DNA from: Akkermansia sp. | Lineage (GTDB): Bacteria; Verrucomicrobiota; Verrucomicrobiia; Verrucomicrobiales; Akkermansiaceae | DNA: 64,000 nucleotides | Reading direction: 5' to 3' | NCBI GenBank assembly: GCA_017477935.1 | Contig: JAFVIC010000075.1 | Coordinates: forward strand, 26,267-90,266 | In this document: positions 1 through 8,428 of the stretch, piece by piece | How the letters are laid out: each line of letters starts with the position of its first letter | Numbering within the stretch: position 1 is the stretch's first letter | Made by a program: the position numbers and the translations under genes | Notes under the pieces: model-generated | What the model was told of the DNA's origin: nothing | The model's database searches: none | The model's input: the letters and a program-made list of their open reading frames with translations, nothing else

Positions 1-35
1 TCAAATACGTTTGCGCGGATTTGACCTAAAATAAA

Positions 36-64
36 TTGACATCGAGGCGCCTTCTTGCTAGAAT
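36..64 (+). promoter_or_regulatory. Promoter of the 71-652 gene, leaderless type
   Basis: TTGACA at 36-41, a 17-nt spacer, and TAGAAT at 59-64 preceded by TGC (extended -10). Only 6 nt lie between the -10 and the ATG at 71, so the transcript should start at or beside the start codon. No Shine-Dalgarno sequence is present. Confidence 0.75.
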
Positions 65-70
65 GCAGGC

Positions 71-652
71 ATGGCAAACGAACTCAATAAAGCACTGTGG
101 ATAACGGTAGGTGGTCTGCTGGGCACGGCAGTGACCTGTTACTTGGTCAATCGCGTGCAAAACGAGCGAACTCTCGACCGAGAGTACAATGACATGCTGA
201 ACCGCGTCAATGCGCGCACCGCCCACCTGCGAGAGGCAGTGACCCGCGCCGTCAAAGCGCAGGTACGAGTAACGGTGACCCACGGTTTCGGCGGGGCAGA
301 CGAAGTGATAGCTCTGACCCCGGCTGAGCTCGACAAGTTACAGTCCATCATGCCCCACCTTGAGAGCGCCCCCCTGCCTGAGCGAACTGTGTGGAAACGC
401 CGCCGCCATGGGCTGAGCAACCACGTTAAATCTCCCGCTTTCTACCGCCACCTGGCCAGCCTGGAGTTCCTGGACGCCGAAGGCTCCCTGCTCGATGATC
501 TCATGCTCAACCAACCCATTCTGAAGGCTGAAAATGCTGCCGCCTATCGCCGCACCGGCTGCAGCACCTCATACATGCTGCCCGCGGCTGAGCTCGAGCG
601 CTTCGAAGCGCTGCCCGGTATCATCGCAGCCCGCAACTACAAGCCCAGCTGA
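71..652 (+). CDS. Membrane-anchored protein of a window-specific paralogue family, function unknown
   Basis: The 193-residue product has one hydrophobic segment at residues 9-26 and then a soluble part. It matches no family I recognise. The soluble part shares a pattern with four lipoproteins in this window (26894, 27486, 59491, 60449). The pattern is an LTPAELDKLQ helix (82-91), a LEFLDAEG strand-turn (131-138) and a YMLPAAELERF helix near the C-terminus (168-178). An AVTRAVKAQVRV helix (57-68) also matches the two lipoproteins at 26894 and 27486. The start is fixed by a strong promoter 6 nt upstream. The gene stands alone and ends at a hairpin shared with the convergent neighbour. A periplasm-facing role is inferred from the anchor; the function is unknown. 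Confidence 0.8.
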   Translation: MANELNKALWITVGGLLGTAVTCYLVNRVQNERTLDREYNDMLNRVNARTAHLREAVTRAVKAQVRVTVTHGFGGADEVIALTPAELDKLQSIMPHLESAPLPERTVWKRRRHGLSNHVKSPAFYRHLASLEFLDAEGSLLDDLMLNQPILKAENAAAYRRTGCSTSYMLPAAELERFEALPGIIAARNYKPS

Positions 653-676
653 TTCAACTCCCGGCTTTTTCAACTG

Positions 677-717
677 ACTGCCGCCACATTTCCCGCCGGG
701 GTGTGGCGGCAGTTCCG
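677..717. terminator. Hairpin between convergent genes
   Basis: ACTGCCGCCACA (677-688) pairs with TGTGGCGGCAGT (702-713) as a perfect 12-bp stem, followed by a short T-rich tail. It lies between the convergent ends at 652 and 734. Confidence 0.6.
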
Positions 718-733
718 TTTTAAGCAATCCCCA

Positions 734-2074
734 TCACTTATCCTTTGCAGAAAGCACCCTGATTTTGTAACCGGGCAAAATCTGCCAGGTATAGATGGTG
801 CCGTTATCTGAGTGTGTGGTAAAGGTGGTGGAGTTCAGCCAGCGAAAGCGGTGGGGATAGAGGTGGGCATACTCAGCGCGCGCATAGTACTTCTCTTGCG
901 TTCCGAAAACCTGCGAGTAGGTCAGTCGCACACGCTCGGGTAGCACATAGGGGGTGCCATCATCGGCCAGCAGGTAATGGGTCGCGTCTGTGGGCTTCGT
1001 GGTCAGGCGGAACATGTATTTTTCTTCCCCACTGCGCGGGCAGCAAAGCTCCAGCACCTGCCCCAGCTCATTAGCCTCGCTGTACTCAACCGCGAAATTG
1101 CCTGTCTTATCGCCCAATTCTCTGGCGGCGCGGTACCCGTCGCTGTCACCACTCTGCACCAACTCTATCCTATTGTCGGGCAGCAATCGCCAGGTATACC
1201 AAGAACCGTCTTCGGCATACGCGCAGAACTGCTCCGCGCTCAACCAGCGGAACGCATAGGGGCGTAGCGGGGTATTCTGCTCCTGCCGGTAGTACCACGA
1301 ATCCGCACTGTTCATATTCACGGCCTCGGGCAGGTGGTAGATACTTCCGTCAGCATTGCGCAGCAAAACGCTGACGGAAGTGCGGTCGGTTGTATTCTCG
1401 AGCCGGAATATCCAATGCTTCTCCGCCCCTGTGGTGCGGCAGAGAACAACCTGTTGCCCTCGCTCATTCGCCGGGCCGGTGCTCAGGCGGTAATCGTGCT
1501 CAGGTATCACGAAGTTCTCGAGTTTATCGTACAGGAACTTGTGACGCACGGTGGGCAGGTCTTCACGGTTCCGGTAGGTCAGCACAAAACCATCTTCCTG
1601 CAACTCGATTCCTTTCATGTCAAACCAGCCGACATGCGAACCGGTAAAGACCCGGCCGACATACTCAAACATATTTTCAGAATTGCGGCGATAGACCACA
1701 TAGCAGCCGCAGTTCCAGTTCCCCAGCGTGTCCAGGAAAATGATAAGCACATCACCCGCCGGGTCGGTTGTCCAATCCACCGCACGGCCAAGCCATTCGT
1801 CGTCGTTGGCCGAGGGCGCCGTATCCCAGAGCGCATACCAAATCAGCTCAGGTTGCTCGGCCGGCACCGGTTGTTTGTCACCCCATATCGCCCAGTATTT
1901 ACCATCGTACCAGCCGGTATTCGGGAATGCTTCCGCCGCGGCCATACAGCGGTTCACCGCGTTGTCAGGCTTGGGCATACGCTGCGACTCATGTTGCGTA
2001 GGCTCAATAGCTTGCAATACCGGGGCAGCAACAAACAGGCCGCCCATCATAAGGGAGTTGTAGAAAGATTTCAT
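734..2074 (-). CDS. Secreted protein with two internal repeats, function unknown
   Basis: The 446-residue product begins with a Sec signal peptide (residues 1 to about 22). I chose the ATG at 2074 because TTGACC-17-TATGCT ends 9 nt upstream; the longer reading from 2116 would run through that promoter. The N-terminal half (about 40-190) is rich in Trp and Tyr. The C-terminal half holds two diverged copies of a ~105-residue unit, at about 203-308 and 334-441. Each copy runs through an L-C-x-R/P...G-x-EK-W/Y-x-FRL strand, an A-D/DDG-S/T-x-Y-x-LPE turn, a P-Y/H-A/R-FRWL segment and a final Y-TW-x-ILP segment. These look like beta-sandwich or propeller-like repeats. No catalytic motif is visible and the family is not recognised. 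Confidence 0.8.
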   Translation of the reverse strand: MKSFYNSLMMGGLFVAAPVLQAIEPTQHESQRMPKPDNAVNRCMAAAEAFPNTGWYDGKYWAIWGDKQPVPAEQPELIWYALWDTAPSANDDEWLGRAVDWTTDPAGDVLIIFLDTLGNWNCGCYVVYRRNSENMFEYVGRVFTGSHVGWFDMKGIELQEDGFVLTYRNREDLPTVRHKFLYDKLENFVIPEHDYRLSTGPANERGQQVVLCRTTGAEKHWIFRLENTTDRTSVSVLLRNADGSIYHLPEAVNMNSADSWYYRQEQNTPLRPYAFRWLSAEQFCAYAEDGSWYTWRLLPDNRIELVQSGDSDGYRAARELGDKTGNFAVEYSEANELGQVLELCCPRSGEEKYMFRLTTKPTDATHYLLADDGTPYVLPERVRLTYSQVFGTQEKYYARAEYAHLYPHRFRWLNSTTFTTHSDNGTIYTWQILPGYKIRVLSAKDK

Positions 2075-2083
2075 GCGGCCGCA

Positions 2084-2112
2084 AGCATACTCGCAACCGC
2101 ATGAAAGGTCAA
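2084..2112 (-). promoter_or_regulatory. Promoter of the 734-2074 gene, leaderless type
   Basis: On the minus strand: TTGACC (2112-2107), 17-nt spacer, TATGCT (2089-2084), then 9 nt to the ATG at 2074. Confidence 0.65.
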
Positions 2113-2144
2113 GCAAATAATCAAAGGCTCATGCGGCTGTTCAC

Positions 2145-2627
2145 TCAGCTCATGCGGCTGAGGATAGCGCGCAACTCCAGCTCGAAGGCCTGCAACTCAA
2201 CGGCAGTGGGTGTACCACTGAGTTCTGACCAGCCGAAACGCCCCATCTGGTCAATCTGCCACGAGCCGCTGGTGCCGCTCGGGAACGTGCACTTACCCGA
2301 AATGAGAGTACCGGGCAGCTGCAGGTCATCCAGCGTGACGGTGGGTTTGACATTGGCGCCGGGGGCTGCGACGGGAGTGGGTTGAGCGGGAGCCGTGGTT
2401 CGGGTTGCAGGTTCTGACTGCGGAGCCGGTGCAGGCTCAGGTGTGGGTTTCGGCTGCGGACGGGCTATCTCGATACCGTGGTCGAGCAGCAGAAAACGCA
2501 CCTCCATATAGGTGAGGTGTACTCCGCACTCAGCGGCAAGGTTCTTCTGTATACCGTTGAGGTCTACGCCGTAGCTTGCCCAGCGGCGCACCATTTCCAG
2601 CTGCTCATTGCTCACTTTTGCACTCAT
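2145..2627 (-). CDS. Two-domain protein with a Pro/Ala linker, function unknown
   Basis: The 160-residue product has no signal peptide. Residues 1-52 form a compact helical segment containing an NEQLEMVRRWASYG helix; a DNA-binding or protein-docking role is possible but unproven. Residues 55-92 are a Pro/Ala/Thr-rich linker. Residues 93-160 form a second small domain with a GSWQIDQMGRFGW core and an Ala/Leu-rich C-terminal helix. The start at 2627 is supported by TTGTCA-17-TAAGAT ending 6 nt upstream. The gene is a single transcription unit running in the same direction as 734-2074. No homologous family is recognised. Confidence 0.75.
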   Translation of the reverse strand: MSAKVSNEQLEMVRRWASYGVDLNGIQKNLAAECGVHLTYMEVRFLLLDHGIEIARPQPKPTPEPAPAPQSEPATRTTAPAQPTPVAAPGANVKPTVTLDDLQLPGTLISGKCTFPSGTSGSWQIDQMGRFGWSELSGTPTAVELQAFELELRAILSRMS

Positions 2628-2633
2628 GGCGCT

Positions 2634-2662
2634 ATCTTACTCTCTACCCGCCCTCGTGACAA
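2634..2662 (-). promoter_or_regulatory. Promoter of the 2145-2627 gene, leaderless type
   Basis: Minus strand: TTGTCA (2662-2657), 17-nt spacer, TAAGAT (2639-2634), then 6 nt to the ATG at 2627. Confidence 0.7.
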
Positions 2663-2747
2663 GCCGCAAGTGTGGCAGTGAAAGAACGAAGTGTGATTTT
2701 CGTGGGCACAAAAATCTTAAAAAATGTGCGATGATACTTCATAAAAG

Positions 2748-2776
2748 TTCCTCCGACGGGCGTCTATCTGTATAGA
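2748..2776 (+). promoter_or_regulatory. Weak promoter of the 2796-7155 operon
   Basis: TTCCTC (2748-2753), 17-nt spacer, TATAGA (2771-2776). The -35 is poor. The ATG at 2796 follows 19 nt after the -10, so a short leader of about 12 nt is expected, without a Shine-Dalgarno motif. Confidence 0.45.
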
Positions 2777-2795
2777 AACGAAAAAAGCGAGTTGT

Positions 2796-3590
2796 ATGAA
2801 GACACTATTCACCTGGGGAATGTTGGGGGCAGTTGCCTGCAGTGTGGTTCATGCCGGGCAGACAGCAGAGGTAAGGCAACTTTGCTCTGCCGCTGAGCAA
2901 TTTGCAGCAGTGCTTGAGCAGGCACTGAGTGCCCTGCAGTCGGTTGAGGGGCGTGAGCAGGCAGATGCTGCCGCCGAGACCGTGCTGGCGGTGCACACGG
3001 CTAAGGGAAAGTTACTCGCCGCCTGCGATGCCCAGGATGCCACAGGTACAAGTGTGGGAGAACTGATTGATACAGAGCCGGAAGTGCGCCGTGTGCTCTT
3101 ACTGATACCGGGCGAGCAGTTCACGCGGGCGGTGCAGCGTGAACTGGCGGCGGGGTGCCATGGTTCCACCCGTTTGTGGTGCGCGCTGCACAATACACGG
3201 CAGAATGACACACCGGCAGAACTCGACGCCCCGCTGAGCGATGCAGATGCCGCCACGCTGCGCGAGGTCGAGGCCGCGCTGCGCTTGCTCAGCGACATGC
3301 ACCGGGCGCGGGAGAATCACCGGCTCCCTACACCCGCTCAAGTTGCCGAGTTCTGCCGGGCGGTACGCGCTACACGCCCCGGGATGGCGGCTGTTCAACA
3401 ACACCCTGTCGCAGCCATGCGCCTGAGCCAATTAACGGTACAGCATCGCCGACAGCTGGAGACTTTCGCCATGAGCGGATTTTACCAACAGGCCGATTTG
3501 CGTAAGTTGATGCTCGAAGAGGGTGACAATTTCATCACAGTCCTGATTTCCCCGGAATTTCTGAACCAACTCAACCCGAAAAAATCATGA
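2796..3590 (+). CDS. Secreted helical protein, function unknown
   Basis: The 264-residue product starts with a signal peptide (residues 1-20, cleaved near HAG). The mature part is rich in Ala, Glu, Leu and Arg and reads as mostly alpha-helical, for example EQFAAVLEQALSALQSVEG near 35-53 and a long ATLREVEAALRLLSDMHRAR helix near 155. I recognise no enzyme motif. It is the first gene of a three-gene unit: its stop overlaps the next start as ATGA at 3587-3590, implying translational coupling. A periplasmic or surface scaffold role is a guess. Confidence 0.8.
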   Translation: MKTLFTWGMLGAVACSVVHAGQTAEVRQLCSAAEQFAAVLEQALSALQSVEGREQADAAAETVLAVHTAKGKLLAACDAQDATGTSVGELIDTEPEVRRVLLLIPGEQFTRAVQRELAAGCHGSTRLWCALHNTRQNDTPAELDAPLSDADAATLREVEAALRLLSDMHRARENHRLPTPAQVAEFCRAVRATRPGMAAVQQHPVAAMRLSQLTVQHRRQLETFAMSGFYQQADLRKLMLEEGDNFITVLISPEFLNQLNPKKS

Positions 3591-4687
3591 AAGGTGTTCT
3601 TTCTCTCATCTTATGTGCCTGTTCACTTTGTGCTGCAGAAGCAGCTTCTTATGCCCGGCCGGAAGAGTTCGGCAGTACCCCACTCAAACTCTGTGCAGCG
3701 GAGCATATCACCCCCTCACCCATGCGGCAGTGGCACATTGCCGGTGAGCCGCCGCTGCGGGCTGCTCTGGTTAGCATGCAGGGGGAGTGGGGAAAGAGGG
3801 CGCGCGTGACCCTGCGCACTCCCACCGGTCGCAGGCTTACCTTGCCGGTAAGGGTGCTGAGCGATGCAGATTTGGATGCCGTGCGCACCTGGTTGCGCGA
3901 GAATGAGTTTACAACCATCCGCACCTATACCCATGGTGAACTGAAAGCCAGGGTGCTCAGCGTGAGCTATGCCGCCGGGGTGCAGATGAGCAGCAGTGGT
4001 CCCCGGGCTACACCGGACCGCAAGCGCTTGCTGGTGAGCCTGGCTGAGCAGGATGGCACCGTGCACACCTTCATCTGCGCCGCAGAATCCATGAGCGAGC
4101 AGGATAGGCAGATGGCGCGCCGCACCGGCAAGCTGACCAACGATGTGCGTGTGCTGCACGAAGATTCGCTGAAGTTGCTGCTGGCACACATGGAAGACCA
4201 CCCCTCGCCCACGGAGCCTGCGGCTCTGCCGATTGCGGCTGATTTGCCCGAGGCTCTGGCCTGTGCGGCTCTGCGAGATGTCAGTATTGTGCACATCACC
4301 CTGGGACCGCGAGGCTGCGAGGCAGACAAAGCCTTGCGGCGCTACCTGAGCGAGCACCCCGGCGCGGCCGCCGTCTGGGCACAGCGGCATGTGTTCCTCA
4401 TCTGCTATCGTGATTCACAGGGAAAGTTGCCCGAGCAGTGTCTGAGCGACCTTACTCAGCTTTATCGTCACCACAATCTCCCCACCACACGCAACTTCAG
4501 TGACGAAACGTCCTATGACACCAATCTCTGTTCTCAGCAGGTCATCGGGCGACTTTTCGTTCAGCCGCAGAATGCTCTCGTGCCGCCCGGGGAATCCACC
4601 TACGGCTTTCAATACACCCCGGCAGAGTTACAGAAACTCAGCCCGGCAGAAATCACCTTCGGACCGGGTCTTCGCTACAGGAATTAA
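3587..4687 (+). CDS. Secreted protein, function unknown
   Basis: The 366-residue product has a signal peptide (residues 1 to about 19, ending CSLCAAEA). The mature protein is of mixed composition, with strand-like stretches around 60-90 and a conserved-looking LSDADLDAVRTWL helix near 90-102. No recognised family. It overlaps the upstream gene by 4 nt (ATGA), and the next gene starts 23 nt after its stop. The three consecutive signal-peptide proteins probably act together in the periplasm or on the surface; this is inferred from operon structure only. Confidence 0.8.
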   Translation: MKGVLSLILCACSLCAAEAASYARPEEFGSTPLKLCAAEHITPSPMRQWHIAGEPPLRAALVSMQGEWGKRARVTLRTPTGRRLTLPVRVLSDADLDAVRTWLRENEFTTIRTYTHGELKARVLSVSYAAGVQMSSSGPRATPDRKRLLVSLAEQDGTVHTFICAAESMSEQDRQMARRTGKLTNDVRVLHEDSLKLLLAHMEDHPSPTEPAALPIAADLPEALACAALRDVSIVHITLGPRGCEADKALRRYLSEHPGAAAVWAQRHVFLICYRDSQGKLPEQCLSDLTQLYRHHNLPTTRNFSDETSYDTNLCSQQVIGRLFVQPQNALVPPGESTYGFQYTPAELQKLSPAEITFGPGLRYRN

Positions 4688-4710
4688 CCCTATCCCGTTG
4701 CCCTTCTTAT

Positions 4711-7155
4711 ATGAAAAAATCGTTATTTTTACTTTTCAGTCTTGCGCTTTCCTCCGGTGCGGAGGTGCTGAACCCGACCTGCCCGGCTGAGGTCAATTTT
4801 GCAGACTACTACCGCACACCCGATGCTGCTCTGAACCGCAAATACTACGCCACTCAGGCAGAGATTCAGCGGCGCGGGAACCACTTGCTGTACAACCCGA
4901 AAGATGATGCTGCCTTTCTGGCTTTCTGCGATCCGGCGCTACCATACGCAGATGTGATGCTGCCGGAAGACCGCGACAGCATACCCGAAGGGGGTGAAGA
5001 GGTTATATCCCTTGCCGTGTGGTACAAGCACTTGGTGGCGACCATGAATGTCGGGGCGGCTCTCACGGCGAATCAGCGCCCGGAGTTCCTGCTGGCTATG
5101 CGCGACTCTCTCACCACCAAACGTGAATATGAATTGCAGCTGCAGCGTATACTGCGAATCATTGCGGAAGATGAGCAACTCACGGAAGATGAGCTGGGGA
5201 TTCTGGCGCACCTGCTCGAGAGCTGGTATGGAATTGAGGACAACCCGCTGGTGCAGGCTCGGCAGCTGCAATTTATCATGCGCGGGTTCAGGGGCGGCAA
5301 GCCGGTGTGTCTGAGCACGCAGCAGGAGGTTCTGCTCCATGCCCGCTATCCGTACCTCACCCCCTTGCTGCATGCGGAGCGAGCGCTCAACGGGCAGGCA
5401 GCTCTGCGCGTAGACCGTTCGCAGCAGTGGCACCTTCACTTGCTCCACAATCTGCTCTGGCAGCATACTGAGGGGGCGGTATTGCTGGCCCGCAAGCTGA
5501 ACCAGCCCGGCTACGAACTGTTGCGGCGGGATTCCGCCGCTTTGCCGGACTACCTGAGTTACAAAGGGATAACTTACTACCGCACCTTGGGACAGGAAGT
5601 GCCGCAGAGCTGCCTGACCGCCCTCGCCGTGCGGGATTTCGAGAGTCCGGCCGCAGCGGCACGGGTGGTGAAAGAACAGAACTCTACCCTGCCCCGGGAG
5701 CTGCGCCCGCTGGCTCCGCGCTGTGTGTTGGCACTGGGCGGAAATCAGTCTGCCTGGGTGCCGGTGAAGGTGACGCCCGATGGCGTGCACCCCGACTGGC
5801 CGGATGCCTCCGCCGTCACCCTTCCCATGTGGAGTCCCGACTTGCTGGGATTGGCAGATAAAGGAGCCGCTACCGTGCAGGCGGCATTCGGTGCTGACCT
5901 GGCCGCGCTGGAGAAACTGCTCACAGCCCTGCGCGATACCCATGGAGCAGCCGGAGTGGTGCTGGCCGATATGCTGCGGGAGTGCGACCGTGTGCGCCCG
6001 GTGTACCGAGATTTCGTGTTCCCGGTGTTTGCGCGTATTGCGCTGTATTGCGAGGCCGACGGCCTGACGGTGGATTTCAATCCGGAGCAGCAGAACTTCG
6101 AGATTCGGGAGATGACCTGCTCCAATAAGCCTATCGTGAACGATGCTCTGTGCCGCGCTCCGCAGTTGTTGCACCGCCTGACCCTACAGCTTGCCCTGCT
6201 CGAAAAACATGGGCACCGCCCTGAGTTGGAGCGGGCCTGCGCTCAGCTGGCTCGTGTGCTCAACCGCAGTAACCTCTGGCCGCTGGTCATCTGCCAGCGC
6301 GAGCTGCGCGGATTCTCCCCGCAGGCTCTGCTCACACTTTTCGCTTACTATGAAGGGGAGCGAGAACCGCTGGCTACCTATGGCGAGGCCATGGGCATGC
6401 GCAGTGAGATGAGCCTGGCGGCATACGCTCATGAGGACGAACTGGCTGAGCGTTTGCAGCTTGTGGCAAAAGTAACCGGAGCCCTTCCGGTTACAGCGGA
6501 GCAAGGTCGGGCGGCCGCGACCGAGCTGCTGGCCGTGGCCGCAAAACACCCCGATGGCTCCGTATTGGCCGACACGGCAGAGCTGCTGCTGCGGCACGGC
6601 TATGCAGAATTGTTGCCTGCCTGTACCGAGTTGCCGCCGGCTGCCCTCTGTGGCAGCTATGCCGGTAACGGCCTGTTACTCATACGCTACTATCTCAGTG
6701 CCAACAACCGCCCTGCTGCACAACAGGTGCTTGCCATCATGGCGCAGGATGCCGCTACCGATACGACCCCGGCTTTCCGTCTGGCCTGTGCGCTGCTCTC
6801 TGCCGACCCCGCTGAGCAGGCGCGCCTGCGGAAAGATGCGCTCATCCTTGCCATGTTCTACCGTCATGTAGATCACCGCGTGTACGATGCCTGGCGAGAT
6901 GCTCTGGCGCGCGAAGGCGAGCAGGTCGAGGATATCATGAAAGCGGAACTCCTGCTCAGTGGCGGGCGCAGTGTCGGCATTACCCCCGAGCTCGCCCGGC
7001 ATTACGAAAAATCAGGTCAATGGGCAACGGCGGCTTTCTGCTACGAGTATCTCGTGGCAGTGGGAATCTCAACCGCCTCCCCTTACGGCAAGACACCCAC
7101 TCAGGCCGATATCTGCCGCTATCGCGCCGCCGCAGAGGCCTGCCGGGCAAAGTGA
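4711..7155 (+). CDS. Large secreted helical-repeat protein, function unknown
   Basis: The 814-residue product has a signal peptide (residues 1-17, SLALSSGA). The mature protein is strongly helical, with many short Ala/Leu-rich amphipathic segments, especially from about residue 480 onward (paired helices such as QLARVLNRS and ELLAVAAKHPDG). This resembles TPR-like or HEAT-like superhelical folds, but no strict repeat can be assigned by eye. No catalytic motif is seen. It is the last gene of the 2796-7155 unit. Its size and solenoid look would suit a binding or scaffold subunit for the two smaller secreted proteins encoded before it. Confidence 0.8.
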   Translation: MKKSLFLLFSLALSSGAEVLNPTCPAEVNFADYYRTPDAALNRKYYATQAEIQRRGNHLLYNPKDDAAFLAFCDPALPYADVMLPEDRDSIPEGGEEVISLAVWYKHLVATMNVGAALTANQRPEFLLAMRDSLTTKREYELQLQRILRIIAEDEQLTEDELGILAHLLESWYGIEDNPLVQARQLQFIMRGFRGGKPVCLSTQQEVLLHARYPYLTPLLHAERALNGQAALRVDRSQQWHLHLLHNLLWQHTEGAVLLARKLNQPGYELLRRDSAALPDYLSYKGITYYRTLGQEVPQSCLTALAVRDFESPAAAARVVKEQNSTLPRELRPLAPRCVLALGGNQSAWVPVKVTPDGVHPDWPDASAVTLPMWSPDLLGLADKGAATVQAAFGADLAALEKLLTALRDTHGAAGVVLADMLRECDRVRPVYRDFVFPVFARIALYCEADGLTVDFNPEQQNFEIREMTCSNKPIVNDALCRAPQLLHRLTLQLALLEKHGHRPELERACAQLARVLNRSNLWPLVICQRELRGFSPQALLTLFAYYEGEREPLATYGEAMGMRSEMSLAAYAHEDELAERLQLVAKVTGALPVTAEQGRAAATELLAVAAKHPDGSVLADTAELLLRHGYAELLPACTELPPAALCGSYAGNGLLLIRYYLSANNRPAAQQVLAIMAQDAATDTTPAFRLACALLSADPAEQARLRKDALILAMFYRHVDHRVYDAWRDALAREGEQVEDIMKAELLLSGGRSVGITPELARHYEKSGQWATAAFCYEYLVAVGISTASPYGKTPTQADICRYRAAAEACRAK

Positions 7156-7194
7156 GGCAAACCGGCAGCCGTTATCTCGTGGGGTGAATTTCAC

Positions 7195-7222
7195 TTGACA
7201 TCCATCGTTTTCCTGTTACCAT
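7195..7222 (+). promoter_or_regulatory. Promoter of the 7232-7741 gene, near-leaderless
   Basis: TTGACA (7195-7200), 16-nt spacer, TACCAT (7217-7222), then 9 nt to the ATG at 7232. Confidence 0.65.
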
Positions 7223-7231
7223 AAACGAGTT

Positions 7232-7741
7232 ATGTGGTTTTACCTACAACCCTGTATCATGCCGTTGCTGGTGGTGGCGATGGTGATTTTCATCGCATAT
7301 TATATGTACAGGAATCGCAAATCCGGGCAGGGGAACAGCTGTGCTCTGGGCTGCGCGCTGTGTTGTTGTGGCACCGTCTGTCTGTTCCTGGCAGCGGTTT
7401 TCCTCGGGATGCTCGATTCCGCCTTCGGCACTAAAACACTCTATCGGGATGCCGGCCGCCACTGGTATATGGAAACCTATGAGATTGACACCACTCGCTT
7501 TTACAGTGTAGGGGTAACTCCGGCCGGCGACCTGTGCGAAAGCGGGCAGCCCTGGTACAGTGCCATCGGCTTTCAGGGTGGCACGGCCGGTTGGAAACAA
7601 TACCCCACCGAGCTCTATCTGCGCCAGCAGAGCGGCGCACTCCATTACTTCAATTTCAAGACCGCTACCGTCACAGACCTGGGCAATGTGCCGACAGACG
7701 TCCCCATGATACCGGTTGAAGAGTTCTTCCGCGAGCTCTGA
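7232..7741 (+). CDS. Small membrane protein, function unknown
   Basis: The 169-residue product has two hydrophobic segments at residues 8-25 and about 38-63, with a short basic loop (RNRKSGQ) between them. This is followed by a soluble C-terminal part of roughly 100 residues. The second segment is unusually Cys-rich (SCALGCALCCCGTVC). The C-terminal part contains several Trp and Tyr residues and looks beta-rich. It converges on pth, with 42 nt between the stops and no clear terminator. Function unknown. Confidence 0.75.
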   Translation: MWFYLQPCIMPLLVVAMVIFIAYYMYRNRKSGQGNSCALGCALCCCGTVCLFLAAVFLGMLDSAFGTKTLYRDAGRHWYMETYEIDTTRFYSVGVTPAGDLCESGQPWYSAIGFQGGTAGWKQYPTELYLRQQSGALHYFNFKTATVTDLGNVPTDVPMIPVEEFFREL

Positions 7742-7783
7742 GCCGTCTCAACAAAACTCGGGCGGGGTGCACCTCGGGGGCAA

Positions 7784-8428
7784 TTACTCTGTTGCCTCTG
7801 CCGAAGAAGCCTGCTCGGCGGGTTCGGTGGGCTCTGTCGGTGCGGGCTTTTCTTTCTTCTTCTTTTCCTTTTTGATGTTGAACTGATTGGCAGCAGCATC
7901 AAAGCCATGGGAAAGAGTCATAAGGGTGGCCGCAGCGGCACGGGCGAGGGCATCCTGCAACAAAGGCCGCTCATCGGGTGCAAACTTGCCGAGCACATGG
8001 CTGACCATTTGTTTGCAGCCGGGGGCGGAAATTCCCACGCGCAGGCGAGGGAATTTCTCCGTACCGAGGTGGGCAATGAGGCTCTTCATGCCATTGTGCC
8101 CGCCGGCGGAGCCACCGGCACGCAGCCGCATGGCCCCGACGGGGAATGCAATATCATCGTACACCACGAACACTTGCTCAGGCTCCCACTTGTAGTAGCG
8201 CATGAGAGGGCCGACACTCTCACCCGAGGCGTTCATGTAAGTCTGCGGTTTAACCAGTAACACGCCCGGACCGGCGGCCAGCTCAGCCTTGCGTGCCTTG
8301 TCGGTTTTCCACTCGGCACCGAAATGAGCTGCCAGCAAATCCAGCACCATAAACCCGACGTTGTGGCGGGTTTCGGCGTACTCACGGCCGGGATTACCCA
8401 GACCTACGATGATTTTGACAGGCAACAT
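7784..8428 (-). CDS. pth: Peptidyl-tRNA hydrolase
   Basis: Cleaves the ester bond of peptidyl-tRNAs released by stalled or aborted ribosomes, recycling tRNA in the cytoplasm. The 214-residue product carries the Pth signatures: IIVGLGNPGREYAETRHNVG at residues 6-25, with the catalytic His in RHNVG, then VVYDDIAFPVGAMRLR with the conserved Asp, and GGSAGGHNGMKSLI. Residues after about 185 form a low-complexity tail, first Lys-rich and then Pro/Glu/Ala-rich, that is absent from typical Pth proteins of ~190 residues. The start overlaps the leuA stop (TGATG), so the two are co-transcribed and probably coupled. Confidence 0.96.
   Translation of the reverse strand: MLPVKIIVGLGNPGREYAETRHNVGFMVLDLLAAHFGAEWKTDKARKAELAAGPGVLLVKPQTYMNASGESVGPLMRYYKWEPEQVFVVYDDIAFPVGAMRLRAGGSAGGHNGMKSLIAHLGTEKFPRLRVGISAPGCKQMVSHVLGKFAPDERPLLQDALARAAAATLMTLSHGFDAAANQFNIKKEKKKKEKPAPTEPTEPAEQASSAEATE

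Noticed and set aside
4939..6174. 411-codon minus-strand frame inside the 814-residue protein gene
   Set aside because: It is antisense to the clear signal-peptide gene and its product is His/Gln-rich without a fold.
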